DNA from: Psychrobacillus sp. FSL H8-0483
Lineage (GTDB): Bacteria > Bacillota > Bacilli > Bacillales_A > Planococcaceae
Direction of reading: 5' to 3'
Assembly: GCF_038637725.1 (NCBI RefSeq)
Contig: NZ_CP152052.1
Coordinates: 3,603,001-3,667,000, forward strand
DNA: 64,000 bases
The notes under the pieces: generated by a model
Database searches by the model: none
What the model was told of the DNA's origin: nothing
What the model saw: only the letters and a program-made list of their open reading frames with translations
In this document: positions 7,655 through 17,790 of the stretch, piece after piece
Numbering within the stretch: the stretch's first letter is position 1
How the letters are laid out: every line of letters starts with the position of its first letter
Position numbers and translations under genes: made by a program

Positions 7655-9103
7655 TTATTTGCGCATTTTTTCAATTTCATCTGCTATAAATTGTACATTT
7701 GTTCCAACGATTACTTGAATACTTTGTGGTCCTACAACATTAATACCAGGAACACCAGTATCCTTGATCTTCTTTTGGTCTACTGAATCCATATTTTTTA
7801 CTTCCACACGTAGACGAGTTGCACAGAAGTCAACAGAAACTACGTTAGTGTCTCCGCCTAAACCTTCGTAAATTTGAGATGCCATAGCAGAGAATTTATT
7901 TTCTGCGGTAGTACTTGTTTCTCCGCCCTGATCTTCATAATCTTCATCGTCACCTCTACCTGGTGTTTTCAAGTCGAATTTCACGATTAAGTATCGGAAT
8001 AAGAAATAGTAAATGACTCCAAATACTAAACCTTGAAGAAGTAACATATAAGGTTGGTTAGCGAGTGGATTTGCTAAGCTTAAGGAAAAGTCTATAAACC
8101 CTGCACTAAAACCAAATCCAGCGGTCCATTGAAACGATGCAGCGATGAACAAAGATAGACCAGTTAATACAGCATGCACTACATAAAGAGCTGGAGCTAA
8201 AAACATAAATACAAATTCAATAGGCTCTGTCACACCTGTAAAAAACGAAGCAAATCCAGCTGCTAACATTAAAGCTGCAATTTGTTTTTTTCTATTTGTT
8301 TTAGCAGTATGATACATTGCAAGAGCTGCTGCTGGTAATCCAAACATCATGATTGGAAAGAAACCAGCCTGATACATACCAGTGACTCCTTTGACACCAG
8401 TTCCATTCAAAAACTTACCGATATCATTAATCCCTATGGTGTCAAACCAGAATATATTATTTAAAGCATGGTGCAAACCAGTTGGTATTAACAAACGGTT
8501 AAAGAATCCATACAACCCTGCTCCAACCGTTCCTAACCCACTTATTGTTTCTCCAAAAGAAACTAACCAACCAAAGAAAATAGGCCATATGATGAATAAC
8601 ACACCTGAAACTACAAGCATAGAAACAGCGGACATAATTGGAACGAGTCGTTTTCCACTAAAGAATGCTAAGAAATCGGGTAGTTTCACATGACTAAATC
8701 GATTGTACATAATGGATGCTACAATCCCTGAAAGTATTCCGATAAACGCATTCCCTATTTTACCGAAAGCGGGGTCAACATTCGCTACATCAATCCCTTG
8801 ATACATAGCTACCGAACCTGATGATAACAAAGTCGTGACTACTAAAAATGCAACTAACCCACTTATTGCTGCAGAACCGTCTTTAGCTTTAGACATTCCT
8901 AGTGCAACCCCAACTGCAAATAAAATTGGGATATTGTCTATAATCGAGGCTCCAGCTTTAATTAAGAAGGCAGCTAATACATTCCCTGCCCCCCAACCAT
9001 CATGGTCAATCCAATACCCAATACCCATCAAAATTGCCGCTGCTGGTAATACTGCTACAGGTAGCATTAAAGAACGCCCGAGCTTTTGTAAATATTTCAT
9101 CAT
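7655..9103 (-). CDS. nagE: PTS IIBC component, N-acetylglucosamine type
   Basis: This 482-residue permease imports and phosphorylates a sugar. Residues 1 to about 370 are the membrane IIC domain of the glucose superfamily with GLHHALNNIFWFD, typical of N-acetylglucosamine rather than glucose enzymes. The C-terminal IIB domain carries the phosphorylated Cys427 in DFCATRLRVEV. No IIA domain is fused; the IIA encoded at 9370 would supply it. Substrate choice is inferred from the NNIFWFD signature and could still be another hexosamine. Confidence 0.88.
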   Translation of the reverse strand: MMKYLQKLGRSLMLPVAVLPAAAILMGIGYWIDHDGWGAGNVLAAFLIKAGASIIDNIPILFAVGVALGMSKAKDGSAAISGLVAFLVVTTLLSSGSVAMYQGIDVANVDPAFGKIGNAFIGILSGIVASIMYNRFSHVKLPDFLAFFSGKRLVPIMSAVSMLVVSGVLFIIWPIFFGWLVSFGETISGLGTVGAGLYGFFNRLLIPTGLHHALNNIFWFDTIGINDIGKFLNGTGVKGVTGMYQAGFFPIMMFGLPAAALAMYHTAKTNRKKQIAALMLAAGFASFFTGVTEPIEFVFMFLAPALYVVHAVLTGLSLFIAASFQWTAGFGFSAGFIDFSLSLANPLANQPYMLLLQGLVFGVIYYFLFRYLIVKFDLKTPGRGDDEDYEDQGGETSTTAENKFSAMASQIYEGLGGDTNVVSVDFCATRLRVEVKNMDSVDQKKIKDTGVPGINVVGPQSIQVIVGTNVQFIADEIEKMRK

Positions 9104-9369
9104 TGTTACTCAACTCCTATTCATAGTTTTCTAGTAATCAATTAAAAAGATATAAAATGATAGCAATTCCTTTATTAAACGTTCGATACGTTGTGCAATG
9201 TAGCTAAATTAGTTCTTTGAACAATTGAATCCTATCTAGAATGATTGCTGTTTTTCGATCCGTTTGCTGTTAACCACCTCCCTGTAGTTTCTTCGTATAG
9301 AAATGAAGTGCGACGTAGGCGGCTTCGCCTACAGGCATTTCAACTCAATAGAAGCCCTTTAAACAGTAT

Positions 9370-9852
9370 TTACTTGGGTGAAGTGACCATTATCACTGTT
9401 TCTCCTATAAGGCATTCTTTTGTTCTTTCATGGTGAACGTTTTTTTCTGCACTATTTGTAATTACAATAGGTGTGATAATGCTTTTCGCATGCTCACGGA
9501 TATACTCCCAATCTACTTCAATAAGTAATTGCCCAACAGAAACTCGATCACCTGTATTAACAGTAACTGTAAAGCCTTGTCCTTTTAGTGAAACCGTTTC
9601 CAAACCAATATGAATGAGAACTTCTGTACCATCATTTGAGAGAAGGCCGATTGCATGCTTAGTTTCTGAAATAAGCGTGATAGTACCATCTATAGGAGCA
9701 TGAATATTACCGTTCATAGGCATTATCGCAATTCCTTCTCCCATCATTTTTTGACTAAAAACTGGATCGGGAACCTGATCCAGTGTAAGTATTACTCCAG
9801 TGACAGGTGCGTAAATTTGTAATTTACGTTTATTAAATAATTTGGATAGCAT
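9370..9852 (-). CDS. crr: PTS glucose-family IIA protein
   Basis: A cytoplasmic IIA of the glucose superfamily that receives phosphate from HPr. The start is ATG at 9852, 8 nt after AAAGGAG, giving 160 residues; upstream in-frame codons lack a ribosome site. The active-site His81 lies in EVLIHIGLETV and the supporting His66 in ETKHAIGL. It lies 266 nt upstream of the IIBC gene in the same direction. The gap holds a GTAGGCG/CGCCTAC hairpin around 9316-9333 but no other clear element. Confidence 0.9.
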   Translation of the reverse strand: MLSKLFNKRKLQIYAPVTGVILTLDQVPDPVFSQKMMGEGIAIMPMNGNIHAPIDGTITLISETKHAIGLLSNDGTEVLIHIGLETVSLKGQGFTVTVNTGDRVSVGQLLIEVDWEYIREHAKSIITPIVITNSAEKNVHHERTKECLIGETVIMVTSPK

Positions 9853-10043
9853 TTTTTTTGCTCCTTTGTATACATCTTTGGAAAGATAAAAAATCGTATA
9901 ACTCATATATATTGCGCAATCATAAAGTACAGAACATAAAAAGGCATGGGGTAAATGAAAGAGTTGAAAAACTCTCTACTACTACCGCCATGCCAGTCCG
10001 TATCGATAACATGTAAACAATCAGTTGTAAACAATTGGACAGA

Positions 10044-10088
10044 TTAAAAGCCTCCACGTTTGAGTTCTCATACGGTGGAGGCTTTTAA
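10044..10088. terminator. Bidirectional terminator
   Basis: TTAAAAGCCTCCAC and GTGGAGGCTTTTAA form a long stem with T runs on both strands, upstream of the IIA gene and downstream of the SLH fragment. Confidence 0.8.
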
Positions 10089-10133
10089 ATGGCCGCTTTA
10101 CATCCTCATTACAAGTGCCTAGTTGTCTCTACT

Positions 10134-10481
10134 TTAATAATTTTGGCTATTTCTTTTGTCAGATATTTCATGAGCTAGGCGAAAAGTTGAAACTGCCAAC
10201 TCTGCATAAGTCACTTCTCGATCAACACGTACATACCAAGCTGCTATTTCTTCTCTTTTAATCGGAGAGTCAACATCAAAGCTCTTACTAGTTGGCTTAA
10301 TAATTCCCATATCAACTGCGTGTTCTATCGGGTGATATAACGGGTGTTTAAGACCTATATTATCAAAAGTTTGGTTCATATTTTCTCTTTCATCATAGTA
10401 ACCCGCATAAAAATAAGTGAGAGAATTCATAATGATTTTTATCGCTTCTCCTTTTGAAACAGAGTCATCTCCATTAAACTT
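10134..10481 (-). pseudogene. Remnant of an S-layer homology (SLH) protein
   Basis: Reading from about 10481, the frame gives FNGDDSVSKGEAIKIIMNSL followed by a second SLH-like unit (HPLYHPIEHAVDMGIIK, PIKREEIAAWYVR). SLH domains anchor proteins to the cell wall. The similarity begins before the first ATG (10430) with no usable start, and an in-frame stop lies 17 codons further upstream, so this is the 3' end of a lost gene. A weak hairpin (AACCCCG/CGGGGTT, 10536-10562) lies upstream. Confidence 0.6.
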
Positions 10482-10688
10482 TGTATTTTTAAAGTGACAA
10501 TAAAGTTTTTTAATTTTTATACCTCAAACAGTCATAACCCCGATCTAAGTAAGGACGGGGTTAAAATATAGTTGTTTAATTTTTGGTGGAAGTTACTTCA
10601 CTGAACTTAAAAATATAACAATAAAGACGTTTAAATCTATATGTTATTCCATTATCACACCCTAGAATGAAATAACGAAATTACTTTA

Positions 10689-11288
10689 TTAATTTTCAAC
10701 GGAAACCCTCTTCATTAATCGCATTAATTTATTTTCTGTATCTGTTTCCTCTACTGGTGTATAGATACTGCACCGTAAATCAATATCACCTTGAACTTGG
10801 AGAGAAGTTAAATTAAACAACATTTTGCCTACCTTAGCATGTCTGAATTCAATTATCATTTCTGGAGCCTTACTCACTTGACTTTCTAGCCATAAATCTT
10901 GGAATTCTGGATGAGAATGACTCATTTCTTTAATAAATTGGTTGTACCATTCATCACCTAAATAGTGTCCATAATAGGTACGGAAAATGGCAAGAAAACC
11001 TTTGGCAAAATGTTCCCAATTGGCGGCCAATGATCTTAATTCTTTTCTGGTGAACACTAAACGAATCAAATTTCTTTGATCATTCGGTATTTGTTCAAAA
11101 TCTAATAAAATATGAGCAACTGCAGGATTCCAGCCCACAATATGGCAATGTCGATCCGTAATGATAGTCGGACAATATGTTAATTCAGCTAGTATCCGTT
11201 TTAAAGAAGGGCTAAGCTCTAATTGATCCTTTTTTGGATTTGTAATTTCCGATTGAATCCTTATCTCATGCTTTACGTAGAAAGGCAA
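10689..11288 (-). pseudogene. MmyB-type regulator lacking its DNA-binding domain
   Basis: Residues 25-190 match the ligand-binding domain of MmyB-like regulators (SPSLKRILAELTYCPTIITD, GWNPAVAHILLDF, RNLIRLVFT). The N-terminal helix-turn-helix of this family is absent; the first residues of the open frame are read through antisense fabF sequence. The gene is cut at about 11275, exactly where a 5'-truncated fabF begins on the other strand. It is therefore a 3' fragment, unlikely to bind DNA. Confidence 0.75.
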
Positions 11289-11773
11289 AGATTTATGCAG
11301 AAGTCATTGGATATGGTGCAAGTTCAGATGCACACCATATGGTAGCTACACACCCAGAAGGTAAAGGGGCATATCTTGCAATGAGATCAGCTTTAAAAAA
11401 TGCCAATATTTCTCCTGAAGAAATTAATGTTATTAGTGCCCATGCAACAAGTACAAAAGTGGGGGACATCTCTGAAACTATGGCTATTAAGCAGCTGTTT
11501 GGAAAGCAAGCTTATCAGATTCCAATAACAGCAAATAAATCTATGCTTGGTCATATGCTAGGGGCAGCTGGTGGAGTTGAAGCAATTGCTTTAGCAATGA
11601 GCATAAAGGAACAGATAGTTCCTCCAACAATTAACTTAGAAAATCCTGATCCATTATGTGATCTAGATTATGTACCGTCGGTAGCTCGCCAAGTGAAAAT
11701 AAATACAGGGCTATCTAACTCATTTGGTTTCGGAGGTCATAATGCGGCTATTGTTTTAAAAAAATACGAGTGA
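11276..11773 (+). pseudogene. fabF: C-terminal fragment of 3-oxoacyl-ACP synthase II (fabF)
   Basis: The frame is open from 11276 without a start, giving KIYAEVIGYGASSDAHHM and then the C-terminal thiolase-fold half, with the catalytic HATSTKVGD and KSMLGHMLGAAGG histidines and NSFGFGGHN at the end. The N-terminal half with the active-site Cys is missing, so no condensing activity is possible. The first ATG in frame is 11339 without a ribosome site. The truncation abuts the MmyB fragment, marking a rearrangement joint. Confidence 0.85.
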
Positions 11774-11929
11774 ATAAAATTTCTCTCGTCAATCTAACCT
11801 TTTCCTCTAGAAACGGTTAGATTTATTCAATAAAATGGCCCTATTGTTGAATAGCAGGAATGGCGTTTTTTAAACAACTTTATTATCTTTAATGTCTAAA
11901 TTTCCACTTTCAACTTTTGAAAAAAGGCA

Positions 11930-12075
11930 GGGCCCGCCACGGAGACTCCTGTGGGAATAGCTTGAGCTGAAGACCCCGCTGGAAAGACACTGGCCGAACT
12001 TTATTTGTCCAGTGTCTTTGCAGTGACGAGGAGACAGAAGCCAAGCCCACGGAAAGCGAAGTGGCAGGCACCGCT
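11930..12075. repeat. GC-rich dispersed intergenic repeat, copy B
   Basis: Reverse-orientation relative of the 5183 copy: CACGGAGACTCCTGTGGGA, GACGAGGAGACAGAAGCCAA and CCCACGGAAAGCGAAG. An inner inverted pair AAAGACACTGG/CCAGTGTCTTT (11983-12019) forms a hairpin. The surrounding gap 11774-12163 holds no other feature. Confidence 0.55.
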
Positions 12076-12163
12076 GATTCTCTTATACATCTCTATTCAT
12101 TGTAAAACGAATATGTCTACAGTCTGGACACCTGATAATAGGTGTTTTTTCTTGTATATACTA

Positions 12164-12895
12164 TTAACTCCTTTTTTCATCCGAGTGTAATAAACGTAAC
12201 CGGTAGGAATTCATTGTTGTTTCTCCGAGCTGATCTAGTAGATTATAATTGGCAAACGCCCCAACCACTGCTCCGATTCCAGGTAATAATTGAAACATTT
12301 TCACTAAATCAATATATTCCCGGTATTCCTGTTGAAAGTCCCGCCAGTTCATATCGGCTATTAAATATTTTTGTTCTTCCCAGTTTTCAATGATACATAA
12401 TGTATCTTTTCGTTTGTCCTCACTCGAAAAGGCTAATAGGAAAATATGCAAGAGGAAGAGCCGTTCTTCGTAATCGTCCGTATCGAATCCATAAACAGCA
12501 GCAGCTTCAAAAAGAAATTTCATTTTAATAGATAATAGCAATGGAAAATCAGCAAGCCCAAGCAGTATACCTCCTGCCCCTGTTCCAGCGCCTTCCATAA
12601 CAGCCGTTTTTCTGAAAGTAGAAAGTTTTTCTTTTAGTAATTCGTCACGCTCATAGAGGCTAAGTTCTAATGGTAACCGTTTTTTCGTCGTAATATTTGA
12701 GCCTACGAGCGTTGCTTTCACCATGTTTCTGATACTTTCTGTCATCACTTGATGAAATTTTTCTGGAATAAGACCATTAATCTTTGTTTGTACAGTCTTG
12801 GCTGCACGGCTAATGCGACCAGATCGTCTGGTCATTTTGTGCTTCCAAAAGTAAAGTTCTTGTTCTACTTCCTTTGTATAATCTTCATCTTCCAT
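12164..12895 (-). CDS. EcsC family protein
   Basis: The start is ATG at 12895 after GGAGAAAGG; the 20 codons upstream in frame lack a site. The 243-residue product matches the EcsC family along its length (YFWKHKMTRRSGRISRAAK, a glycine-rich GAGTGAGGILLGLADFPLLL segment at about residues 115-140, and a C-terminal GIGAVVGAFANYNLLDQLG). EcsC accompanies an ABC transporter in B. subtilis but its activity is unknown. No ecsAB is present here, so this is a solitary member. Confidence 0.85.
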   Translation of the reverse strand: MEDEDYTKEVEQELYFWKHKMTRRSGRISRAAKTVQTKINGLIPEKFHQVMTESIRNMVKATLVGSNITTKKRLPLELSLYERDELLKEKLSTFRKTAVMEGAGTGAGGILLGLADFPLLLSIKMKFLFEAAAVYGFDTDDYEERLFLLHIFLLAFSSEDKRKDTLCIIENWEEQKYLIADMNWRDFQQEYREYIDLVKMFQLLPGIGAVVGAFANYNLLDQLGETTMNSYRLRLLHSDEKRS

Positions 12896-13016
12896 ATACC
12901 TTTCTCCTTCTACACATTTCCTCATGCCTTCTATTATAACCCATTGGAACATCATTCCAGTGGACCTTAGTGGTGTTTACTTCTAAGCCTCGAGGAGTAG
13001 TGAAATAATATATGTC

Positions 13017-14831
13017 TCATAGAAAAACAAGGGAAGAACTAATTTCATTTATGTGGTTTTGATCTGCCCACAAAATAAAGTAGTTGTAGGTACTTCCTTC
13101 TATTGAAATTGGATTTGGATACCGCACAATGAGAGCCGCTTGACCTCTCATTTCTGAAGGTTGGTCATCTGACGGGAAAATAAAACATGCTTCTTGTTGT
13201 TGAATTTGTGCTTTATTAATCCGAGGTTCGGAACCGTATGGTGATAGTTGATGGAATGCTTCATTGTGGCAAACTTCATTAATTGTTTCATCTGAAGAAA
13301 TAGCTGAAACTTGAAAAAAGCCATCTAGTCCTTCATATCTGTCGGTTGTTACTCTATCCCAATGTGAAGGATATTGAAGTTGAACGTTGTATACAAGGCT
13401 GGTAAAAGTTTTTTTCATAAGTGAAATTGGCATAGGTGACCACTGCAAGGATGTAATGAGTGCTCCTTCTATTAATCGAATCGGTACAGGATGTAATAGG
13501 TCAATCAACCACATCTCACTAGCCATTCCTTGGTTGTAACATCCCGAAAGATAGGCAATTTCCCTGCCATTTGGTGACCATGTAACAGGAGTGGCAAAGC
13601 AATTCGAAACAGCTCTTGTCAGGTCGTCCTCTCCTCGCCTTCCTGTTGTTCGGATTAGAGAAAAGTATCCAACATCTTCAAAAGCAGTCGCACTATAAGC
13701 AATGGTCAATGAATTAGGAGACCATTCTGGAAAATAGTTTTTGGCAAGCGGTCCGCCCCTTACTTCAAATATGCTTCCAGTGGAAATTTCTAATGTATAA
13801 ATAATAGAGATGCTAGCACCAGGAGTTGTATAAAGGACATACGATCCATCGGGTGAAAGGCGTACATTATTAAGCAGTCCACCAGTGTTATGTGTTATTA
13901 GCCTTTTGCTTGTTCCATCAGTTCGCATACGGTAAAGCTGACTAATTCCTGACGCATCGGGTGCTTGGAAAAGTATTTCTGTTCCGCTCGGAAACCATTG
14001 GACATCGGTGGCAGCCGGTTGGTTTATTTTCTGAAATTGATGTGTGTTGAGATTGTACAAGATTATATCATTCTGTTTTGTATAAGCTATTTTTTGACTA
14101 TCCGGTGACCAACTTATATATATGCCTAAACCTTCACTAAATTGATCAATAAGTGTAACGGTACCATCCATTAAGTGTAGAACATATAGAATCTCACTTT
14201 TTCCTACAATGGCTATTTTATTACTGTCGGGTGACCAAAAAGGAATCGAAAAGGATTCTCCTAAACCATTTGTAATTTTTCTATTATCCCCATTCGTAGG
14301 GTTATATAACCATAAATCATAGATTCCTCCTACCTTAGATACATAGGCAATTAAACCTCGCCCCCCAGGTGGAGCATAAGGAATGAATAACCTCATCCCA
14401 GGGAATATAGTATTGGACGGAAGGTTGTTCACCTCTCTAATCAGCTCAGGTTTACTTTGCCCATTTGTTATTACGTTATAACGACTAGCAATTTGAAATA
14501 GTGTATCCCCAGGTTGAACAACGTAATAAGGGTTGCCTGGTGGAACTTTCAAAAGCTGACCACTTTGAATGATAAATGGAGGAAAAAGTTGATTTGCTTC
14601 GATGATAACGGATTGTGGGACACCAAAAAATTGAGCAATTTCAAAAACAGTATCCCCTGGCCTTACTCGTATGACATCAACTCCAGGAGGAACGGAAAGT
14701 TGCTGACCAACATAAATCGTGTAAGGTGCTTTCAAATTATTTGCAGCAATAAGGGACTCAACTGGAATCTTCCATCGGCTTGCAATCTGATCTATCGTAT
14801 CCTTGGGGCGGACGGTGTAAAAAATTTGCAT
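13017..14831 (-). CDS. Protein with three LysM domains and a TolB-like propeller
   Basis: The 604-residue product begins with three LysM repeats (residues about 3-48, 53-98, 102-152; YTVRPKDTIDQIASRWKIP and VQPGDTLFQIASRYNV), which bind peptidoglycan-type glycans. Residues about 160-470 hold six or more TolB/WD40-like blades with repeated FWSPDSNKIA, SWSPDSQKIAY and LSPDGSYVLY motifs. The last 130 residues resemble no family I know. There is no signal peptide, as in many spore-coat LysM proteins, so a spore-surface place is possible (inference). Confidence 0.85.
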   Translation of the reverse strand: MQIFYTVRPKDTIDQIASRWKIPVESLIAANNLKAPYTIYVGQQLSVPPGVDVIRVRPGDTVFEIAQFFGVPQSVIIEANQLFPPFIIQSGQLLKVPPGNPYYVVQPGDTLFQIASRYNVITNGQSKPELIREVNNLPSNTIFPGMRLFIPYAPPGGRGLIAYVSKVGGIYDLWLYNPTNGDNRKITNGLGESFSIPFWSPDSNKIAIVGKSEILYVLHLMDGTVTLIDQFSEGLGIYISWSPDSQKIAYTKQNDIILYNLNTHQFQKINQPAATDVQWFPSGTEILFQAPDASGISQLYRMRTDGTSKRLITHNTGGLLNNVRLSPDGSYVLYTTPGASISIIYTLEISTGSIFEVRGGPLAKNYFPEWSPNSLTIAYSATAFEDVGYFSLIRTTGRRGEDDLTRAVSNCFATPVTWSPNGREIAYLSGCYNQGMASEMWLIDLLHPVPIRLIEGALITSLQWSPMPISLMKKTFTSLVYNVQLQYPSHWDRVTTDRYEGLDGFFQVSAISSDETINEVCHNEAFHQLSPYGSEPRINKAQIQQQEACFIFPSDDQPSEMRGQAALIVRYPNPISIEGSTYNYFILWADQNHINEISSSLVFL

Positions 14832-15001
14832 TTTTATCCCTCCAAAATAAAATTTAATTTTAGAACAGTAGTGATTCCCTTTTCTCCGTTCGTATTTAAC
14901 CGAATACTATAACCTATCCCAGGAAGAAGTGGATGGTGCATGTCTGTATTAATTTATATCCTCTTTTCGAGGATTTTACTGTTGTTATTTGGCATATAAA
15001 T

Positions 15002-15085
15002 TTGCGGTGAAGCGAGTCAGACGAGACCCCGCAGGTTCAGCCGAGGAGGCTCGTCAGATATCCCGATGAAAGCAAGCGGATTCTC
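15002..15085. repeat. GC-rich dispersed intergenic repeat, copy C
   Basis: GCGGTGAAGCGAGTCAGACG, AGACCCCGCAGG, GCCGAGGAGGCTCG and GAAAGCAAGCGGATTCT are degenerate versions of the phrases at 5183. The rest of the gap 14832-15278 shows nothing identifiable. Confidence 0.5.
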
Positions 15086-15278
15086 CCCAATAACAAACAT
15101 GTAGTTAAAGAAAGTGGTAGAAACAATTTGAATTCGATGATCCATTTCGTTAACAGCTAAATCAATTTCGACCATTCCCATACGAAATATAAATGTTACA
15201 CTGAAAATAGTAATATTTTAAAAATTCTTTATTTATTAGGAACTGCAAACAATAAAGAAGGGAAAAGGAATTGTAAAG

Positions 15279-16139
15279 ATGCACAAATATAACTTCTTAG
15301 AAGGCATATTATTTCTTTCTACCGCTTTCAATGAAAAAAAGCTTAGGCGCGAACTACAAGGAAAAACCATCCTTATTACTGGTGCGAGCTCTGGAATAGG
15401 AAAAGAGCTAGCATATTTATTAGCAAACATAAATGTACATATGATCTTAGTGGCTAGACGAGAGGAGCAGCTTTTAACGATTAAAAAGGAACTAGAAAAA
15501 GGAGAAGCCAAAGTCAGTGTCTTTCGTGCTGATCTAAGAAACAGCGAAGAAATGGAACGTTTATTGGCGTTCGTTCATCAGCTACCGGGAGGCATAGACA
15601 TCGTAGTTAGCAACGCAGGATTATCCATACATCGCCCCATCAGCAAATCTTTGGACCGTTATCATGATTTTACTCGTACGATGGCGATCAATTACTTTGC
15701 ACCCGTTCAATTACTATTGTCCGTTATCCCTTTACTTGAGAAAAATAAAGGTCATGTGATCAACGTATCTACAATAAACGCATTGTTAATCCCAATACCA
15801 TATTGGGCTGCATATCAAGCATCTAAATCTGCTTTTGACACGTGGTTTCGATCCTCCACACCTGAATTAAATGTACTGGGAATATTGACCACATCCATAT
15901 ACCTGCCATTAGTGAGGACTCCGATGATTGAGCCCACTGCCTCCTATCAAGATGTACCGGCAATGAGCTCAATCCATGTGGCGAAAATTATTGCTAGATC
16001 CATGTACACGAAAAGAAAAATATACAAGCCCTGGTGGTTAATTTTCGGACAGTTGGGGTCCTTATTTGGTCGAGGTTTATGGGAGATTTTCATTCCAAAG
16101 ATGTTAAGAAAAGAGAGGGAGAAAATGCATGATCGTTAA
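15279..16139 (+). CDS. Short-chain dehydrogenase/reductase
   Basis: A 286-residue classical SDR with TGASSGIGKEL (NAD(P) binding, about residues 31-41), SNAGLS and the catalytic YQASK (AAYQASKSAFD). The C terminus is basic (KMLRKEREKMHDR) and preceded by hydrophobic WWLIFGQLGSLFG, suggesting membrane association. It overlaps the downstream acyl-CoA ligase gene by 11 nt, so they are co-translated. The pairing suggests fatty-acid or lipid-type substrates; the substrate is unknown. Confidence 0.85.
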   Translation: MHKYNFLEGILFLSTAFNEKKLRRELQGKTILITGASSGIGKELAYLLANINVHMILVARREEQLLTIKKELEKGEAKVSVFRADLRNSEEMERLLAFVHQLPGGIDIVVSNAGLSIHRPISKSLDRYHDFTRTMAINYFAPVQLLLSVIPLLEKNKGHVINVSTINALLIPIPYWAAYQASKSAFDTWFRSSTPELNVLGILTTSIYLPLVRTPMIEPTASYQDVPAMSSIHVAKIIARSMYTKRKIYKPWWLIFGQLGSLFGRGLWEIFIPKMLRKEREKMHDR

Positions 16140-17658
16140 ACTGTTACAAGTATTACATAAGATCAACCTACTCTCTCCGTTTGGACTGTATCGATTCATT
16201 TCTTCTATATATAAAGAAGGTATAAACATTATGCTTTTGTTAAACATTGCAGAAAGAACATATGGCGATAAAATCGCGTTAGTGGATGGGAATGAAACCT
16301 TGAGCTATAAGCAATTATCCGCCCAATGTCAAAAGCTCTCTATGGTTTTGAAAGAGAGTTATAACATACAAGAGGGACATCGAGTCGCTTTTTTATGTAA
16401 AAACCACGTATCCTTAGTTCAATCTATTTTTGCTGTTTCTCGTCTAGGAGCTGACATCTATTTACTCAATTCGGAAATGAGCAAATCGCAATTTAATCAA
16501 TTAGTAGAAGAGCATCATTTTAACTTACTAGTATATGATTATGAATTAAATGCTTACATGGAAGAATCACCATATAGTAAAGCAAATATCCTAAGTTATC
16601 ATGACACCTTGCCAGCTATAAATAATTTACTCCATACAACTGTTGCTAAAAATCAAAAAATCCTAAGGTCTTCCACGAGTAAAATTATCCTGCTAACCAG
16701 CGGTACTACAGGAAAATCTAAAGAGGTTACTCATAAACCCTCTATATTAAATTTTTTAAATCCATTTTCAACATTACTGAACAGATTAAATCTATTAACT
16801 TACAATACTGCCTATATCGCTACACCTATCTATCACGGCTATGGCATTGCGATATTATTTTCATTTATTGCATTAGGAAAAAAAGTGGTGATAAATGATC
16901 GATTTAATGCTGAAAACGCATGTCGTCTCATTCGTGAACACAATGTGGAGGTTATTACTGTAGTACCGTTAATGATACATAAAATGTTACAAACGAGTGT
17001 TGAAGATTTAAAATCTCTTGTTTGCATCGCTTCTGGCGGTGCCAAGCTTAATCCGAAACTTGTCGAAGAGGTTTCTCGCAAATTAGGAGATGTCTTGTAC
17101 AATCTGTATGGTACTTCAGAAGCCGGTTTAAATATAATCGCCACACCCCAGGATTTAAAGTACTCCACCCACACAATTGGAAAAGAGATTAAAGGTGTTC
17201 AAATAAAAATAGTCCATCACAATAAAGAAGTGGAGGACGGTAAGATTGGGCAATTTTATATTAAAAATAAATGGTCCATGAAAAATGGTCAAAGTCCGTG
17301 GATCAAAACCGGCGATCTTGGTTACCGAGACTCTAATGGATATTACTTTTTATGTGGAAGAACGGATGATATGGTCGTTTCAGCAGGAGTCAATATTTAC
17401 CCAATTGACGTCGAACAAGTATTGATTCACCATCCTTTCATAGAAGATGTGGCCGTTATAGGAATTAGTGACGAAAAATACGGGCAAACATTGAAAGCAT
17501 TTATTCAACCTCGTGCAAATGAGAGTCTCCACAAAGAAGCATTGATCGACTGGTTACGTCCAAGAGTGGCAAAATTTCAATTACCAAAGGATATCGTCTT
17601 CGTTCATCAATTACCATATACAGCTTTGGGGAAAATTGATAAGAAACGACTTGGATAA
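16129..17658 (+). CDS. AMP-forming acyl-CoA synthetase
   Basis: A 509-residue ANL-superfamily ligase that would activate a carboxylate as acyl-AMP and then acyl-CoA. It shows ILLTSGTTGKSKEV (P loop, about residues 185-198), LYGTSEAG, TGDLGY, GRTDDMVVSAGVNIYP and the catalytic lysine near the end (ALGKIDKKRL). ATG at 16129 follows GAGGGAG within the preceding SDR gene. The N-terminal domain is compact, as in fatty-acyl/aryl ligases; the substrate is not deducible. Confidence 0.87.
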   Translation: MIVKLLQVLHKINLLSPFGLYRFISSIYKEGINIMLLLNIAERTYGDKIALVDGNETLSYKQLSAQCQKLSMVLKESYNIQEGHRVAFLCKNHVSLVQSIFAVSRLGADIYLLNSEMSKSQFNQLVEEHHFNLLVYDYELNAYMEESPYSKANILSYHDTLPAINNLLHTTVAKNQKILRSSTSKIILLTSGTTGKSKEVTHKPSILNFLNPFSTLLNRLNLLTYNTAYIATPIYHGYGIAILFSFIALGKKVVINDRFNAENACRLIREHNVEVITVVPLMIHKMLQTSVEDLKSLVCIASGGAKLNPKLVEEVSRKLGDVLYNLYGTSEAGLNIIATPQDLKYSTHTIGKEIKGVQIKIVHHNKEVEDGKIGQFYIKNKWSMKNGQSPWIKTGDLGYRDSNGYYFLCGRTDDMVVSAGVNIYPIDVEQVLIHHPFIEDVAVIGISDEKYGQTLKAFIQPRANESLHKEALIDWLRPRVAKFQLPKDIVFVHQLPYTALGKIDKKRLG

Positions 17659-17753
17659 TGGAACTGTATTGTACTGTGAAACTAACTCAAAACCTTGAAA
17701 TTATTGCTTTATTTGTATATATCAACAACAAAATTTAACATAGTCAAACACAG

Positions 17754-17790
17754 AAAAACCACCTCTCTTCTAATCTAAGAAGTGGTTTTT
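17754..17790 (+). terminator. Terminator of the SDR/ligase pair
   Basis: AAAAACCAC and GTGGTTTTT with inner CTTCTAATCTAAGAAG pairing, followed by TTTTT. The remaining gap (17791-18102) contains only the ribosome site of the next gene (AAAGGAGG) and nothing else I recognise. Confidence 0.8.

Noticed and set aside
9270-9340. Minus-strand frame PVGEAAYVALHFYTKK resembling the end of a PTS-regulation domain
   Set aside because: Only about 20 residues and fully overlapped by a GTAGGCG/CGCCTAC hairpin; too short to call a gene remnant.
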